Part shown: positions 11,432 through 22,131 of the stretch, in pieces
Numbering within the stretch: the stretch's first letter is position 1
How the letters are laid out: the number at the start of each line of letters is the position of its first letter
Assembly (NCBI RefSeq): GCF_000224145.3
Contig: NC_020167.2
Location: 7,345,260 to 7,409,259, forward strand
Direction of reading: 5' to 3'
Length of the DNA stretch: 64,000 nucleotides
Source: Ciona intestinalis
Taxonomy: Eukaryota > Chordata > Ascidiacea > Phlebobranchia > Cionidae
Position numbers and translations under genes: made by a program
Notes under the pieces: generated by a model
Database searches by the model: none
The model's input: only the letters and a program-made list of their open reading frames with translations
Told to the model about the DNA's origin: nothing

Positions 11432-14400
11432 ATGGTGATGAAACGACAAGGCGATAGAGACAGAGATAGCCCGACGAGGATGAAACGCAATAGGGGGAGA
11501 AGTCCAAATAGACGATCTTTTCGGGAATTGAACAGGTTTGGCAAGGTTCCTCTATTTTTAAGCTACACCTAACCAACCAAAAGTTTTCTACAGTTTACAG
11601 GTTTTTAGGTCTTGTGGACGAAATGCTTATATGTAATATTAATAATATAGGCCAAATAAAAAAAACTGTGGCTAGTTGTCAAGTTATTTGTTGTTGTGTT
11701 TACTTTTACTTCCGAATGTTACTTTGAGCAAACTTTTCTTTTGTTTAACATTTTAAACATTAAATTTACAGATTCTATTAAAATAAAACTGCAGTAGAAT
11801 TTTTGTGATTACCGCTTGTCAAGAATTTTTTGGTTTTTAAGGCAATGGAATCATTTACTTTTCAAGCTGTCAAAACGGATTCCTAAACAGTAACGAAATC
11901 CAAAATTCATGACTTGAATAGTTCAGCAAATGCTGCTTTGTTAACCTCTGTGGTTGCCAACTTCTTTACAAAATACACTACAGTTGCATCATCTGCTAGA
12001 GTTCGACAAAATGTCAACTATTCTGCTGTGATTTTGTCAAGATAGCCCGCTGAGGGCGGAAAATGTTGGATTTCTATGCATGCTGAAACTTGAAACTGAA
12101 TTACTCTGTGTTAGGATTCTGAAATTATTTTTTAGTAGGAAAAATAGGAAATGCTGCAGATTCAGCTGATTTTAGTTAAACTATGCGCAGTAGATTTACA
12201 CTGACACTATTACTAACTTAGTGTTATGCTAAATAAATGATTATAGATGATGATTAGTTATATCACTGTATTAAGTTGGAAAATGTGACATGTGACAGTG
12301 TATTCACGGCAAGCTACTTTTAATTTTTCCTACAGTTCTTAAATGAGTGTGTACGAACAAGAAATTATTAATAAAAAGTTTGACAGTCAGTTGTTTATTA
12401 TACGGAGGGCTATCAGTTTACAAAATCTATGAAAACTTATTGTGATTATGGTGCTTAACATGAAATTAAATAACTTCACTTTTTGCAGAAACTCTTTTAA
12501 GGTTAATTTATGTGATACCTGTGTGTTGAATCGATTTTTAACTGAAATCTGGTTCACAATGGAAGTGCAGCAGGCATTTTATCATTGTTCTGTTTGCAAC
12601 GTTACCAGGAAGATGTCTGTGCTTTTTGCTTTCCTTAGCGTTTCAGAATACGCATTTAACACCTTTGTTACTTAATAATTTTAATAAAAAATTGATTTGA
12701 TTAATGTTTTCGGTAAGTATTAATATAAATATAAGTAGTTCACAATAATTTTGCCTTTAAATGTTATATCACGGGGTTTGAACATCGTACAACAAACCAG
12801 GTACATGTTCTAACAATGCTTTACCTTTCAGCCCGGAGTATCGTGATCGGGATGCAAGATTCTCGAGCCGAGATGCGAGAAGAAACATCTCTCAAAACCG
12901 AAGGAGGTCCCCGTACCCCTCCCCCAAGTATTCTCCTCCTGTTGAGGCATCGCGAGGAAGAAGGGGGCGTGATTATGAAGAATACTACACCACACTTATG
13001 GTGCATAACTTTAGTTCAAAGCTCAACAGCGATGACATAGAAGAAAGCCTTTACTACGAGTTTAAGAAATTTGGAGATGTGAGTATTAGAGTGACAACGG
13101 ACTCCTACGGGGAAAGAGTTGCCTACGCCACGTTTAGAAGCTCTGATAGTGCTAGATCGTGCAAGAATGCCAAAGGTCATCTCGTCATGCATGAACGTAG
13201 ATTATCCATTGATGTTGTTCATGATGAACCAAGTAATAGATACTCACCAAGAAGAACTCCACCAAGAGAGAAAGTAAGAAGTCCTCCAAGACAGCGATCT
13301 CTACCTAGATCACCTGTAAGAAGACAATCTCCTCCACCGAAGAAAAGTTACCAAAGAGGAAGATCACCTCCACCAAGAGAACGCTATCCAGCAAGGGAAC
13401 GACCTTCGTACAGGGAAACCAGGGATCGCTTCTCACCCCAGGAGCGTTCTCGTGGCCGCCATGATTCTCCTGACTTAGTCTCACCAAGAGAGCGAAGGAA
13501 CTACTCTCCAGATAATCGGATTTCTCCTAGAGAACGTAGCTTTACACCACGTAGCTCGTCTCGAGAAAAATCAAGGACGCCGGTAGAAAAACAACGAGTT
13601 GAATCAAAAGAAAAGAATTCATCGAACCATGATTCAAACACTGATGAAAAATCCAAGAAATCGACAGAAAATACTCCTCAGTATAATCAAGCAAATCAAA
13701 ATCAGAATAATATGCCCCCTGGAGGTATGGGCTTTGGTATGCAAATGGGAATGCCTCCCTTTCATGACCCCAACTATTTTCCACCTGGCAGTTTCATGGA
13801 CAAGGCAATTCCACCAGAAGATGACCCATATGCAACAAGAACTTTATTTGTGGGGAATTTGGAACCTGATGTCTCAAACTATGACATTCGGAAAGTTTTT
13901 GAAGTTTATGGAAGAGTGGATGACATTGATGTGAAGCGAGCAGCAAGAGGTCTTGGCTCATATTGCTTTGTTCGCTTTTCAAATCTTGATCAAGCTTACA
14001 AGGCTAAGATATCACTCAACGGTAAAGCTGTGATCAAAAATGTGGTTAGGGTGGGTTATGGCAAAGTCATGCTTTCTTCTAAAGTGTGGGTGGGTGGTCT
14101 TGGATCATGGACCACTTTGTCGGACCTAGAACGAGAATTTGATAGATTTGGTGCAATTCGGCGCATTGATTTTCGCAAGGGAGACACAAGTTCTGCAATT
14201 CTCTATGAAACTATTGATGCTGCACAGGCTGCATGTAATCAAATGCGTGGCTTCCTTATGCCAAATGCAGAAACTAGACTTCGGATGGATTTCCTAGACC
14301 CTGAGCCTGGAATGCCAGGGTATGAAGCTTTTTCTGAGTGGGGAAGACATGATAACAAAAACTATGAATCTAATTCACAGAAATACAACAATTCAAATGA

Positions 14401-15229
14401 TCGGTATCAGGACAAGAGGAATAATTCTCGCTACAGAGGCCGCAATATATTTGTTGATGAGAAGCCAAATAAATCTCGTAGCAGAAGAAGCAGATCACCA
14501 AGACGAAGATCAAGAGATCGTAGTAGAGGCTCTTCTAATCACCGTGGAAATGAGACGGTCTCGAAGGATATAAAAGAAAGTGAAATGACAGCTATGCAGT
14601 ACAAACATTTCCATGCCAAGTCCTGCTACTCGCTACATGACTTATGCCAATGCTTTGACCCCCCATGTTGGCAGGGTGGGTTTGTGTTAAAAAACATTGC
14701 ATTCCCTGTGCTGTTTTTCTTTCTAGATGGAGACATGGGTGTGTTTAACACCACGACTGCAGACCCGAACAGTCCAACAGGAAGACAAACAATGTTCCAT
14801 CTAACCCAGCGACTTAAACTGAACGAAGAAAAAACAAAGGAAGTTTCACGGCGAATGAAATCTTGTGTAAACAGAACATGCTTGATTGTTGCTGTTCCAG
14901 GAGTGCCGGAAAACTTAAATACAACTGGAACCATCAGTGGTCCAGTGCCTACACAACACAAGCCACTACGGGGACTTGTAAAATACTTTAAAGAAAAGGA
15001 AGCTGCTGGTATCGTATCTGTACCAGCAATTACAACAGACACACCGAAAGAATGGGATAAAACAAGTTACAAAGATCGACCACTGTCTGGTGTTTTACAT
15101 TTATTTCCTCCCGGTCCATTCGCTCACGAACAGTTGTTAAGAATTGGTCCTAATTTGCAACCGCAGTATTTCGCTGACGATTACATGGTTGCATTGTTAG
15201 TTAAAGGTCCTAAGGGATCTTTGGTTTAA
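11432..15229 (+). CDS. RBM15: RBM15-type RNA-binding protein (Spen family)
   Basis: Nuclear RNA-binding adaptor; RBM15 proteins recruit the m6A methyltransferase complex and act in splicing and export. Two exons, 11432-11535 and 12832-15229, join in phase to 833 residues (human ~977). Order: basic Arg/Ser-rich N-terminus; RRM1 about 89-165 (LMVHNF, AYATF); a long RS/RP-rich linker about 166-365 with many SPPR-type motifs; RRM2 about 368-445 (RTLFVGNL, YCFVRF); RRM3 about 450-528 (KVWVGGL); a second basic stretch; and a SPOC domain about 640-833 starting WQGGFVLKN, with QRPL-like HKPLRGLVKYF. Three RRMs plus SPOC with this short length fit RBM15/RBM15B rather than the giant SPEN/SHARP. Start chosen at the ATG of exon 1 because it continues the RS-rich frame into exon 2; the single intron is 1296 bp. 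Only one copy is in view, so RBM15 and RBM15B are not distinguished. Confidence 0.93.
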
Positions 15230-15658
15230 TTTTTTTTCAATATTGTACATACTAAACATAACTGCCCAATTACCAGTAATCAACTTTTTCTGACTATTTT
15301 CATCATGAAAATCAGATTAACCATATTCCTTGCTTAGTGTTGTGGTCTGTTCTTTTATCAAACGGCGTTTTAAGTTCATTGTTTTCTCTAATATTTACCA
15401 ATTGATTGTGAAAACAAAAAATTCTTTGAGAGTTTTATTACAGAATGCAAACTTTACATGTAGAAAATTTGTTTCAGTATATAAAAAAGATAAACATTTA
15501 CAAACAGTAAAAATATATGGCAAATTGTTATCACAACTGCTAATTATGGCTTTCTTAATGAAAAAATTGTGCTTTTAACACTTTTCAATACTCTACAGTG
15601 ATCTTGCAGGAATTAGGAAAAGAATGAATGGTGTATAAATTATAAGCTAAAATAAGAT
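15230..15658. other. Convergent 3' ends, no further gene seen
   Basis: AT-rich DNA between the RBM15 stop and the stop of the minus-strand gene that follows. Probably holds both 3' UTRs; no canonical AATAAA on the plus strand was seen. Confidence 0.5.
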
Positions 15659-18600
15659 TCAAGATTCAGTTGTTAAATTTTCCAAGGAGGTGCATAGTTT
15701 GGAAAGTGTTTCATCAAACATAACTCCGAGAATGAGCTTTTTCTGATACCACTGCAAGGGCAAACAAGTTTCTTCTTTCACACTGTCATGCTTCAGCATG
15801 TTGTGCAGTAAAACTTGAACCATTAAATGGTCAAGGATTGGAGTGAGAGCGTCAGAAGGTTTGCTTTGTTGAGGTAGTAGAGATTGGACGCACATGCTGT
15901 CCAGAATATAATCACCAGCATACTGTGCATGTGAGTGTAAATCAGGTGTGCTCAAAGTTAAAGTGTGTGTGTGTGGTACGTACTACATATTGCATGCAAG
16001 CTAGAGTGGCATACTTACTGTAACCAAACCTACATATTAAAGTTTGAAAAGTGCTTTGTATTACATTAGCTTCACCATATTGGAATACATGTACGTAGAA
16101 TATCAATTACAGCCATAAAAATTTGTTTATTTAAATTAAATAGCATTTGGGTCTACATTTCAGGTTTCATGTGTGCTTTGTTTACAGTAAAGCCTATACT
16201 ATTACCCAAGATACTTAGAGCAAGACTAGAATTGCTAGCAATAACGTAGTAACCAGTTAAAGTCCTTACCTTGCTTATTTGTTTGTATTGTGAAAACGCT
16301 GCTCTTGCCCCATAATGCATAAGTGTGTCTTGCACTAACGTTTGTGTCTCGTCATACACGACCTCATGTATAACAGAAATACATGCTTCACCGCACACAA
16401 ACGAATCAAGCACGTCGTGCATTACTTCCTCCACCAATTCTGTTTCTAATTCTCGAAACAATGACTCTGCAAAGTTCTGGGTTTTATAGCTGAGACGATG
16501 GTTTGCGATTTTTTCATCGAAAAACTCAAGCACACTAGCTCGCTTGTCTTCTTGAATTACTTCTTCAATTAAGTCAATAGTAAGAGCTTTCGCCACCCTG
16601 AAAATTGTTGTTTTTTTTCAATGAATATGGTCAGGTGTTAGATGACTGTCAAATTTGTAAATAAAACAGCATAAAAAAACAATTACTCACAAAGTTACAC
16701 TTGTGGTAACTAGGAAAAGGTGTATGAAACAGAACACACATGTTATAACGACTGTTTCTCAGCCACACAAGAATAAAGCAAGTTACGTTCATTCTTCGAA
16801 TGTTATTCGTGCATATGGAATATGAGTAGTAAGCAATGATGCCCACCTTTCTAATTGAGCTTCCTTCTCAGCTTTAATCTTCATTTTTGCTTCTGATGAA
16901 GGCTCCACTCCTTCCACAAGAACCTCCTCAAATAAATCCAACACCTTTTGCAAAACAAAGTAAATTGTTGGATAATTTTATTTTTGGCTGATAATTGAGA
17001 CAACCCATTAAAACAAGTGGGCCTGGTTGAAGCAATTTTCAGTTGTCCATCTTTTTTAAGGACACATATACCCACAACAGTAGCAGTGTCATAGCCTTAA
17101 CCCTACGTGTCCTCTGGTGTAGAGTGCTCTAATACCTATTCACTAGCTTAAAAATGGCAATATACATAAAAGTTGTGCAATCTAGATAAAATATCATGCA
17201 ATTACCTGCTCTGTGACTACTTCTTGAATAATAAGATTTAACTCCGCATTAATTTGGCCATCAGTAAAATTATGTCTTCTGCCATAATGTTCTGCTTGTT
17301 GGTATATTGGTGGTAAAAAAGAGAAACCAAGATTGGAGACGAGGTTGCGAGAGTTTTTTGCACAATGTGCGAAAAAATGTGCTCGATGAAAATGTGCACA
17401 TTTAAATGTGCGACCTGCACATTGTGCTCGCATCGTTTAAAAATGTGCACATTTAAATGTGCGACCTGCACATTGTGCTCACATCGTTTAAAAATGTGCA
17501 CATTTAAATGTGCGACCTGCACATTGTGCTCGCATCGTTTAAAAATGTGCACATTTAAATGTGCGACCTGCACATTGTGCTCGCATCGTTTGAAAATGTG
17601 CACATTTAAATGTGCTAGCTGCACATTGTGCTTGGAAATGTGCACATTTAAATGTGCGACCTGCACATTGTGCTTGCATCGTAAAAATGTGCACATTTAA
17701 ATGTGCGACCTGCACATTGCTCGCATCAAAATGCATCGTTTAAAAATGTGCACATTTAAATGTGCGACCTGCACATTGTGCTCGCATCGTTTAAAAAAAA
17801 TGTGCGACCTGCACATTGTGCTCATCAAAAATGTGCACATTTAAATGTGCGACCTGCACATTATGCTCGCATCGTTTGAAAATGTGCGACCTGCACATTG
17901 TGCTTGAAAATGTGCACATTTAAATGTGCGACCTGCACATTGTGCATCGAAAATGTCGACCTAAAAAATGTGCACATTTAAATGTGCGACCTGTACATTG
18001 TGCTCAAATCTCTAAAAATGTGCACATTTAAATGTGCAACCTCTACGTTGTGCTAATCTGTGGTCGCAGAAACAATAAAATCAGTACAAATGACTGTATG
18101 TATTTTATTAAAAGAAAGAATCATATAAAATGCTACTTAATACTAATTGATTACTAATAAAATGCACATGATTACAATTTACAAATAAAACAAAATGCAC
18201 ATAAATACTATTTACAAACAAAATGCACATGTCCATTGCTCTTTACGCATTTGTAAGCGTTTTTTTGGTATTCCCAAACATTGACAGTGGTCCCATTCCA
18301 AAACTATTTGCTTTAGTTCATTGGCAGATTTCACAAACATGTTAAATAGCCTTTTGTATATATATATTTGCACTATTAAAACAAGATAATGTTGGATTGT
18401 CATGTAGGAAAGGTAAACAATTTAAATAATAGGTGATATAGCAAAGAAATCCTATTAGTTGCTCATACTCCATCTGCTAACCCCTATACCGCCCTAAATA
18501 GCCTACTACTTCTAGCAACCTAGCCCTAATCTGTAACGTCCGTAACAATTATTGGTACTGGTGAAGAATCCCAACCCCACCTGATTTGCTAACCACTAAC

Positions 18601-21600
18601 TACTAACCCCTATAACCACTAACCTCTAACACTTTCCACCAGCCTATTCTGCTATGTACCGGAGGATTCTTCACTAGTGCATTATTATTTATTACTAACA
18701 AATAATATTCTATTTAATTGACACAAACCATTGAATGGGCACATTTTCAAACGTTTCCCGCATTTTCAGACGATACGAGCACAATGTGCAGGTCGCACAT
18801 TTAAATGTGCACATTTTTAACGAGCACATTTTTTCGCACATTGTGCAAAAAATGTTGACAACTCCTGTTGGATTAGTGACCACTGGGTTGGAGCAATTGC
18901 CGTTAACTGCCTTGCCCACGTACACCACAATAATAGCAGCGAGGAGCCTTGAACCCGTAACCTCTAGGTTACGCGTTAGGCATCAGGCATGGCTGATAAA
19001 TTTACAATTTCCTTATATCGAGTATTTACTTAAAATAAATTAAATTGTAAGTAAAAGAACTGTGTTTGTAAAGATACAACTTATACAAACATATTATCTA
19101 CCTTTCCCATGATGTAACCCATGATGTCACCTCCTGGAGATTCAGCTACCATAAAATATTCCGGCCATTTTGCGAGGTATTGCAGATAAAAACCGACAGC
19201 GTACGTTTCCGTTAGTGGGTCGAGATTGACTCGATTAAATTTCANNNNNNNNNNNNNNNNNNNNNNNNNNNNNNNNNNNNNNNNNNNNNNNNNNNNNNNN
19301 NNNNNNNNNNNNNNNNNNNNNNNNNNNNNNNNNNNNNNNNNNNNNNNNNNNNNNNNNNNNNNNNNNNNNCAAGACTTTGCATTTTATCCCTAAGATTTAT
19401 GTTGCAAATGTTTTGGCATAACCTCATATGATAAAATTAGCCCAATTTGCTTTATGATAAAATTAGTCCAATTTGCTGTGTGCCATGCGATTTCTATGTG
19501 CGACATAAAATACTGTAAAATACGAACTCTTATACAGATACACAATCATATTTAAAATAAAAACAAATTAAAATAATAAGGGCAACCCACACTATAGGTA
19601 TGAAAAGCAATCTTACCCTGATGTCGTTTCAAGGTGTATCCGCGAACAAAAGACTTTTCGCATGTTGGACAATGAAAATGACCTTGTTTCGTTAACTTTT
19701 CCCCTTTGCAACTGAACAAATGGCACTGGAGTGCATAGCCTTGAAAACATGAATAATGTGTTATTGGTATATATATTTAATTTTACAAATCATGAAACTA
19801 GGAATGCCACTATAAAGCAAATTTGACACAAAAGTTTGATACTTTGTACATACATATTAAGCTAAAAAGAAGTGTTTATATAGCCTAAAACTCATTGCAG
19901 ATAATATAAAAAGCATGGAGACCTATATACTAGTACTACTGTACCTGGCCTGGTCATTATCCATTACCAGCACCATGACAGTGGTTAGCGTACACTTGGG
20001 ACTATGCGAAGAAGTAGGTACACAATTTTCACTAGGGGCATTAAATATTAAGTTTAAAATTTTGAAAAAAATACACAAAAAAACACTTTGAATTGATAAT
20101 ACGAAAAAAACAAATTACTTAAATACTGAAAATACCTTTATAAATACATAAAACACTAGTAAGAACATCTTTCCCACATTAGGTCGGTTATATACGCTCT
20201 TTCGTTCTGTTTGTGGTGTAATGGTTAGCGTGCGGTCATTTACTTTCTTTGTTTCGTTCTTACTGGGTTCGAGTCCCGCACAGTGGAATACGTTTTTTTA
20301 TTATTTTTTTCAAGTTTTTTTTTGTTTGATTAGCATGAGTTTGGGGTTAGGAGTTGGGGGTAGGGGTTAGAGGTTATTGTTTAAATCTTATGTGTGTAAA
20401 CCATAAAACTAACTGCTCCCCATAGAATAGAGAAACAAATTTGTCATCTCCTCCTAGCGGAAATTGTGTACCTACTTCTCCATGTACTGCCATGTTTAGC
20501 GGACCTGCCTCTCTAAGGTGTATGAAACTGTGTGTTAAATTGAATGTCGTTTCCGGCCTCACGGAGATAAAGCAAGATTTATTCATCCATTCGTTTTACC
20601 TGTGTCTTCCTTGTATAAGCAAGAAACAGCTTTTTTCATGTGCTTCTGCATCACATGTTCTAACATTTTTTCCCCATCTCTGAAATTGCACAGTTGACAG
20701 TGATGCCATTCCAAAACTATTTGTTTTAGCTCATTGGCAGATTTCACAAACATGTTAAATAGCCTTTTGTATATATATATTTGCACTATTAAAACAAGAT
20801 AATGTTGGATTGTCATGTAGGAAAGGTAAACAATTTAAATAATAGGTGATATAGCAAAGAAATCCTATTAGTTGCTCATACTGCATCTGCTAACCCCTAT
20901 ACCGCCCTAAATAGCCTACTACTTCTAGCAACCTAGCCCTAATCTGTAACGTCCGTAACAATTATTGGTACTAGTGAAGAATCCCAACCCCACCTTATTT
21001 GCTAAACATAACCCTAAATANNNNNNNNNNNNNNNNNNNNNNNNNNNNNNNNNNNNNNNNNNNNNNNNNNTTTCTAATTGAGCTTCCTTCTCAGCTTTAA
21101 TCTTCATTTTGCTTCTGATGAAGGCTCCACTCCTTCCACAAGAACCTCCTCAAATAAATCCAACACCTTTTGCAAAACAAAGTAAATTGTTGGATAATTT
21201 TATTTTTGGCTGATAATTGAGACAACCCATTAAAACAAGTGGGCCTGGTTGAAGCAATTTTCAGTTGTCCATCTTTTTTAAGGACACATATACCCACAAC
21301 AGTAGCAGTGTCATAGCCTTAACCCTACGTGTCCTCTGGTGTAGAGTGCTCTAATACCTATTCACTAGCTTAAAAATGGCAATATACATAAAAGTTGTGC
21401 AATCTAGATAAAATATCATGCAATTACCTGCTCTGTGACTACTTCTTGAATAATAAGATTTAACTCCGCATTAATTTGGCCATCAGTAAAATTATGTCTT
21501 CTGCCATAATGTTCTGCTTGTTGGTATATTGGTGGTAAAAAAGAGAAACCAAGATTGGAAAATCCATTTGGATTTGAAGGTAATAATGCTGTTTTATTGT

Positions 21601-21721
21601 TCTTTATTGGTGGAAAATAAAGTGGGATCAAGCCCATAGGCTGTAGTGTAGAACTTGTTTCATTACTTGCCACAGCCAAGTCTTTAACAGTCGTGTTGTC
21701 ATCATAGGATTTATCCACCAT
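15659..21721 (-). CDS. Unrecognised acidic helical protein, exons split by an assembly break or duplication
   Basis: Four exons fit in phase: 21721-21428 (ATG, MVDKSYDD; ends EVVTEQ), 16944-16847 (VLDLFEEVLVEG), 16597-16270 (VAKALTIDLIEEVIQE) and 15982-15659 (stop). Together they give about 347 residues. The middle is strongly alpha-helical in appearance with acidic, Val/Leu-rich stretches (ELETELVEEVMHDVLDSF) that could form coiled coils or a helical bundle. No signal peptide, membrane segment or catalytic motif is visible, and I do not recognise the family. The end of exon 1 and exon 2 exist twice: 16847-17340 and 21071-21556. The upstream copy alone has the full exon 1. The other copy alone continues to exons 3 and 4. 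The upstream copy of exon 2 has lost one A, giving a TGA. The model therefore joins pieces of two copies and is only a best reading. Confidence 0.5.
16680..16805 (+). repeat. SINE-like family S copy
   Basis: Near-complete: TCACAAAGTTACACTTGTGG, AAGGTGTATGAAACAGAACA, GTTATAACGACTGTTTCTCA, CCACACAAGAATAAAGC, AAGTTACGTTCATTC. It sits in the intron between exons 3 and 2 of the helical-protein gene. Confidence 0.65.
17206..17340 (-). pseudogene. Partial copy of exon 1 of the helical-protein gene
   Basis: Reads GFSFLPPIYQQAEHYGRR ... EVVTEQ and keeps the donor site, but the upstream two thirds of the exon are replaced at about 17337 by the end of the minisatellite/foldback-like element. The matching intact exon is at 21428-21721. 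Either a disrupted copy or one haplotype of the same locus. Confidence 0.6.
17385..18055. repeat. Palindromic 50-bp minisatellite, about 14 units
   Basis: Unit length is near 50 bp in the regular part. Each unit contains the perfect 16-bp palindrome GCACATTTAAATGTGC, then CGACCTGCACATTGTGC and CATCGTTTAAAA. The first four units are almost identical; towards 18050 units are shortened and diverged. Open frames across it on both strands are by-products of the repeat. Confidence 0.95.
18212..18403 (-). pseudogene. Decayed copy of a C2H2 zinc-finger exon
   Basis: The N-terminal part (FVKSANELKQIVLEW) matches the exon at 20592-20735. After the first finger cysteine the sequence diverges and the CxxC...HxxxxH pattern is lost (reads CQCLGIPKKRL). 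The flanking intron, up to about 18597, is nearly identical to 20697-21005. It lies between the inverted arms of the foldback-like element. Confidence 0.6.
18556..18680. mobile_element. MITE family C
   Basis: Inverted ends TACTGGTGAAGAATCC and GGATTCTTCACTAGTGC flank a core with CTAACCACTAACTACTAACC and CTCTAACACTTTCCACCAGC. Related sequences lie at 20968-21020 (cut by a gap), 24080-24150, 34870-34985 and, in reverse, 38813-38935. The TAACCC-like core is not telomeric. Confidence 0.6.
18928..18990 (-). repeat. tRNA-derived SINE-like fragment
   Basis: On the minus strand GCCTAACGCGTAACCTAGAG is followed by GTTACGGGTTCAAGGCTC, which resembles an anticodon arm and B box. No 5' acceptor strand pairs with it, so it is a SINE piece rather than a tRNA gene. 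Confidence 0.45.
19103..19245 (-). pseudogene. NAA20: Isolated exon of N-alpha-acetyltransferase 20 (NatB catalytic subunit)
   Basis: Encodes FNRVNLDPLTETYAVGF, YLQYLAKWPEYFMVAESPGG and DIMGYIMGK, followed by a GT donor. This is the strongly conserved exon near the N-terminus of NAA20, the catalytic subunit of NatB, which acetylates Met-Asp/Glu/Asn starts. The reading is intact up to the N run at 19246, where the exon start is lost. None of the downstream exons (GNAT acetyl-CoA motif, RRLGLAAKLM-type helix) were found on the minus strand down to 15.6 kb. It may be a true gene whose remaining exons are absent through mis-assembly, or an exon fragment; I classify it as partial, not proven broken. 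Confidence 0.7.
19245..19369. other. Assembly gap
   Basis: Run of N between the NAA20 exon and the next contig. Further gaps are at 21021-21070, 22076-22131 and 49433-49482. Confidence 0.99.
19617..19740 (-). CDS. C2H2 zinc-finger exon
   Basis: Reads GYALQCHLFSCKGEK and then HCPTCEKSFVRGYTLKRHQ, a classic CxxC-x12-HxxxH-type finger start with the second His presumably in the next exon. A GTAAGA donor follows, and AAG precedes it as a weak acceptor. Together with the exon at 20592-20735, which lies upstream on the same strand, it suggests a multi-exon minus-strand zinc-finger gene; the remaining exons were not found, probably lost in the adjacent gaps. Confidence 0.55.
20208..20284 (+). repeat. 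tRNA-like sequence, probably tRNA-derived SINE head or tRNA pseudogene
   Basis: A good A box (GTGGTGTAATGGTTAGCGTG) and B box (GGTTCGAGTCCC) lie about 45 bp apart. GTTTGTG and CACAGTG at the ends pair only partly, the T stem has a mismatch, and no sound anticodon stem can be drawn in between. A functional tRNA is therefore unlikely, but pol III promoter elements seem intact. Confidence 0.5.
20515..20600 (+). repeat. SINE-like family S, 3' part
   Basis: AAGGTGTATGAAACTGTGTG and GAGATAAAGCAAGATTTATT followed by CATCCATTCG mark the distal half of a copy overlapping the 3' side of the zinc-finger exon. Confidence 0.45.
20592..20735 (-). CDS. C2H2 zinc-finger exon
   Basis: Reads FVKSANELKQIVLEW, then HCQLCNFRDGEKM and LEHVMQKHMKK, i.e. 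one CxxC-x12-HxxxxH-type finger, then CLYKEDTG up to a GTAAAA donor. The 5' boundary is uncertain because the frame stays open into a TATATATATA tract. The parent of the decayed copy at 18212-18403. Gene identity is not recognised. Confidence 0.5.
21078..21176 (-). pseudogene. Second copy of exon 2 of the helical-protein gene, frameshifted
   Basis: Nearly identical to 16847-16944, but the A run in SSEAK-coding sequence has one base fewer (GCAAAATGA instead of GCAAAAATGA), creating a TGA at once. It is truncated or nearly so by the gap ending at 21070. It is unclear whether this is a real frameshift or a consensus error near the contig end. Confidence 0.6.
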
Positions 21722-21989
21722 GTTAAGAAGTGTCAATTCTTCTTAAATACAACAAATTTCATCATAAAATCTACATGAGCTACAATTGTTGTAAAGCTAA
21801 ACCAGAATTCAAATTGTAGTGTCAAGTATAAAGTATTCTTGTAAATCGTATATAAAAATACGTTTAGTTTGTTTATGATGGTTTATATAACATGCAATGA
21901 GTCAATAATGTATGTAAACGCTCATTTTCTGTAAATAATTATACTACCTACCAGCAGTGAAACGACGCCAAGAACAGAATTATATTAAA

Positions 21990-22075
21990 AGTAGGGTGGG
22001 GAAGACGGGACACCTTTAGAACACAATCTACTGATTGTGTTTTAAACAATTAACTACGGTATATGGGAGTCGTGA
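21990..22075. mobile_element. MITE family A cut by a gap
   Basis: Left end AGTAGGGTGGGGAAGACGGG and the core to GGTATATGGGAGTCGTGA are present; the remainder falls in the N run at 22076-22131. Confidence 0.75.
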
Positions 22076-22131
22076 NNNNNNNNNNNNNNNNNNNNNNNNN
22101 NNNNNNNNNNNNNNNNNNNNNNNNNNNNNNN

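Larger units (their letters stand above)
17337..18875. mobile_element. Foldback-like element with minisatellite arm
   Basis: The left arm starts near GTTTTTTGCACAATGTGCG and runs into about 14 tandem repeats; the right arm at 18765-18860 is the reverse complement of one repeat plus the same terminal segment (CGCACATTGTGCAAAAAATG). Long inverted arms built of tandem repeats around a unique centre are typical of foldback/Galileo-type DNA transposons. The flanks share TTGGA on both sides, a possible target duplication, but the right flank does not continue the interrupted exon. The centre has no transposase frame; it holds a copy of a zinc-finger exon region. Confidence 0.5.

Noticed and set aside
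14545..14728. Possible intron inside RBM15
   Set aside because: The stretch encodes the start of the SPOC domain (WQGGFVLKN) in frame, so it is coding.
17238..17736. Several long open frames (HNVQVAHLNVHIF and MCTFKCATCTLC types)
   Set aside because: They are translations of the 50-bp minisatellite with no unique sequence, not a Cys-rich protein.
18480..18660. CTAACCCCTA/TAACC-rich stretch as a telomeric repeat
   Set aside because: Units are irregular and belong to MITE family C, which has inverted ends and dispersed copies.
20208..20284. Functional tRNA gene
   Set aside because: Mismatched T and acceptor stems and no anticodon stem, despite good A and B boxes.
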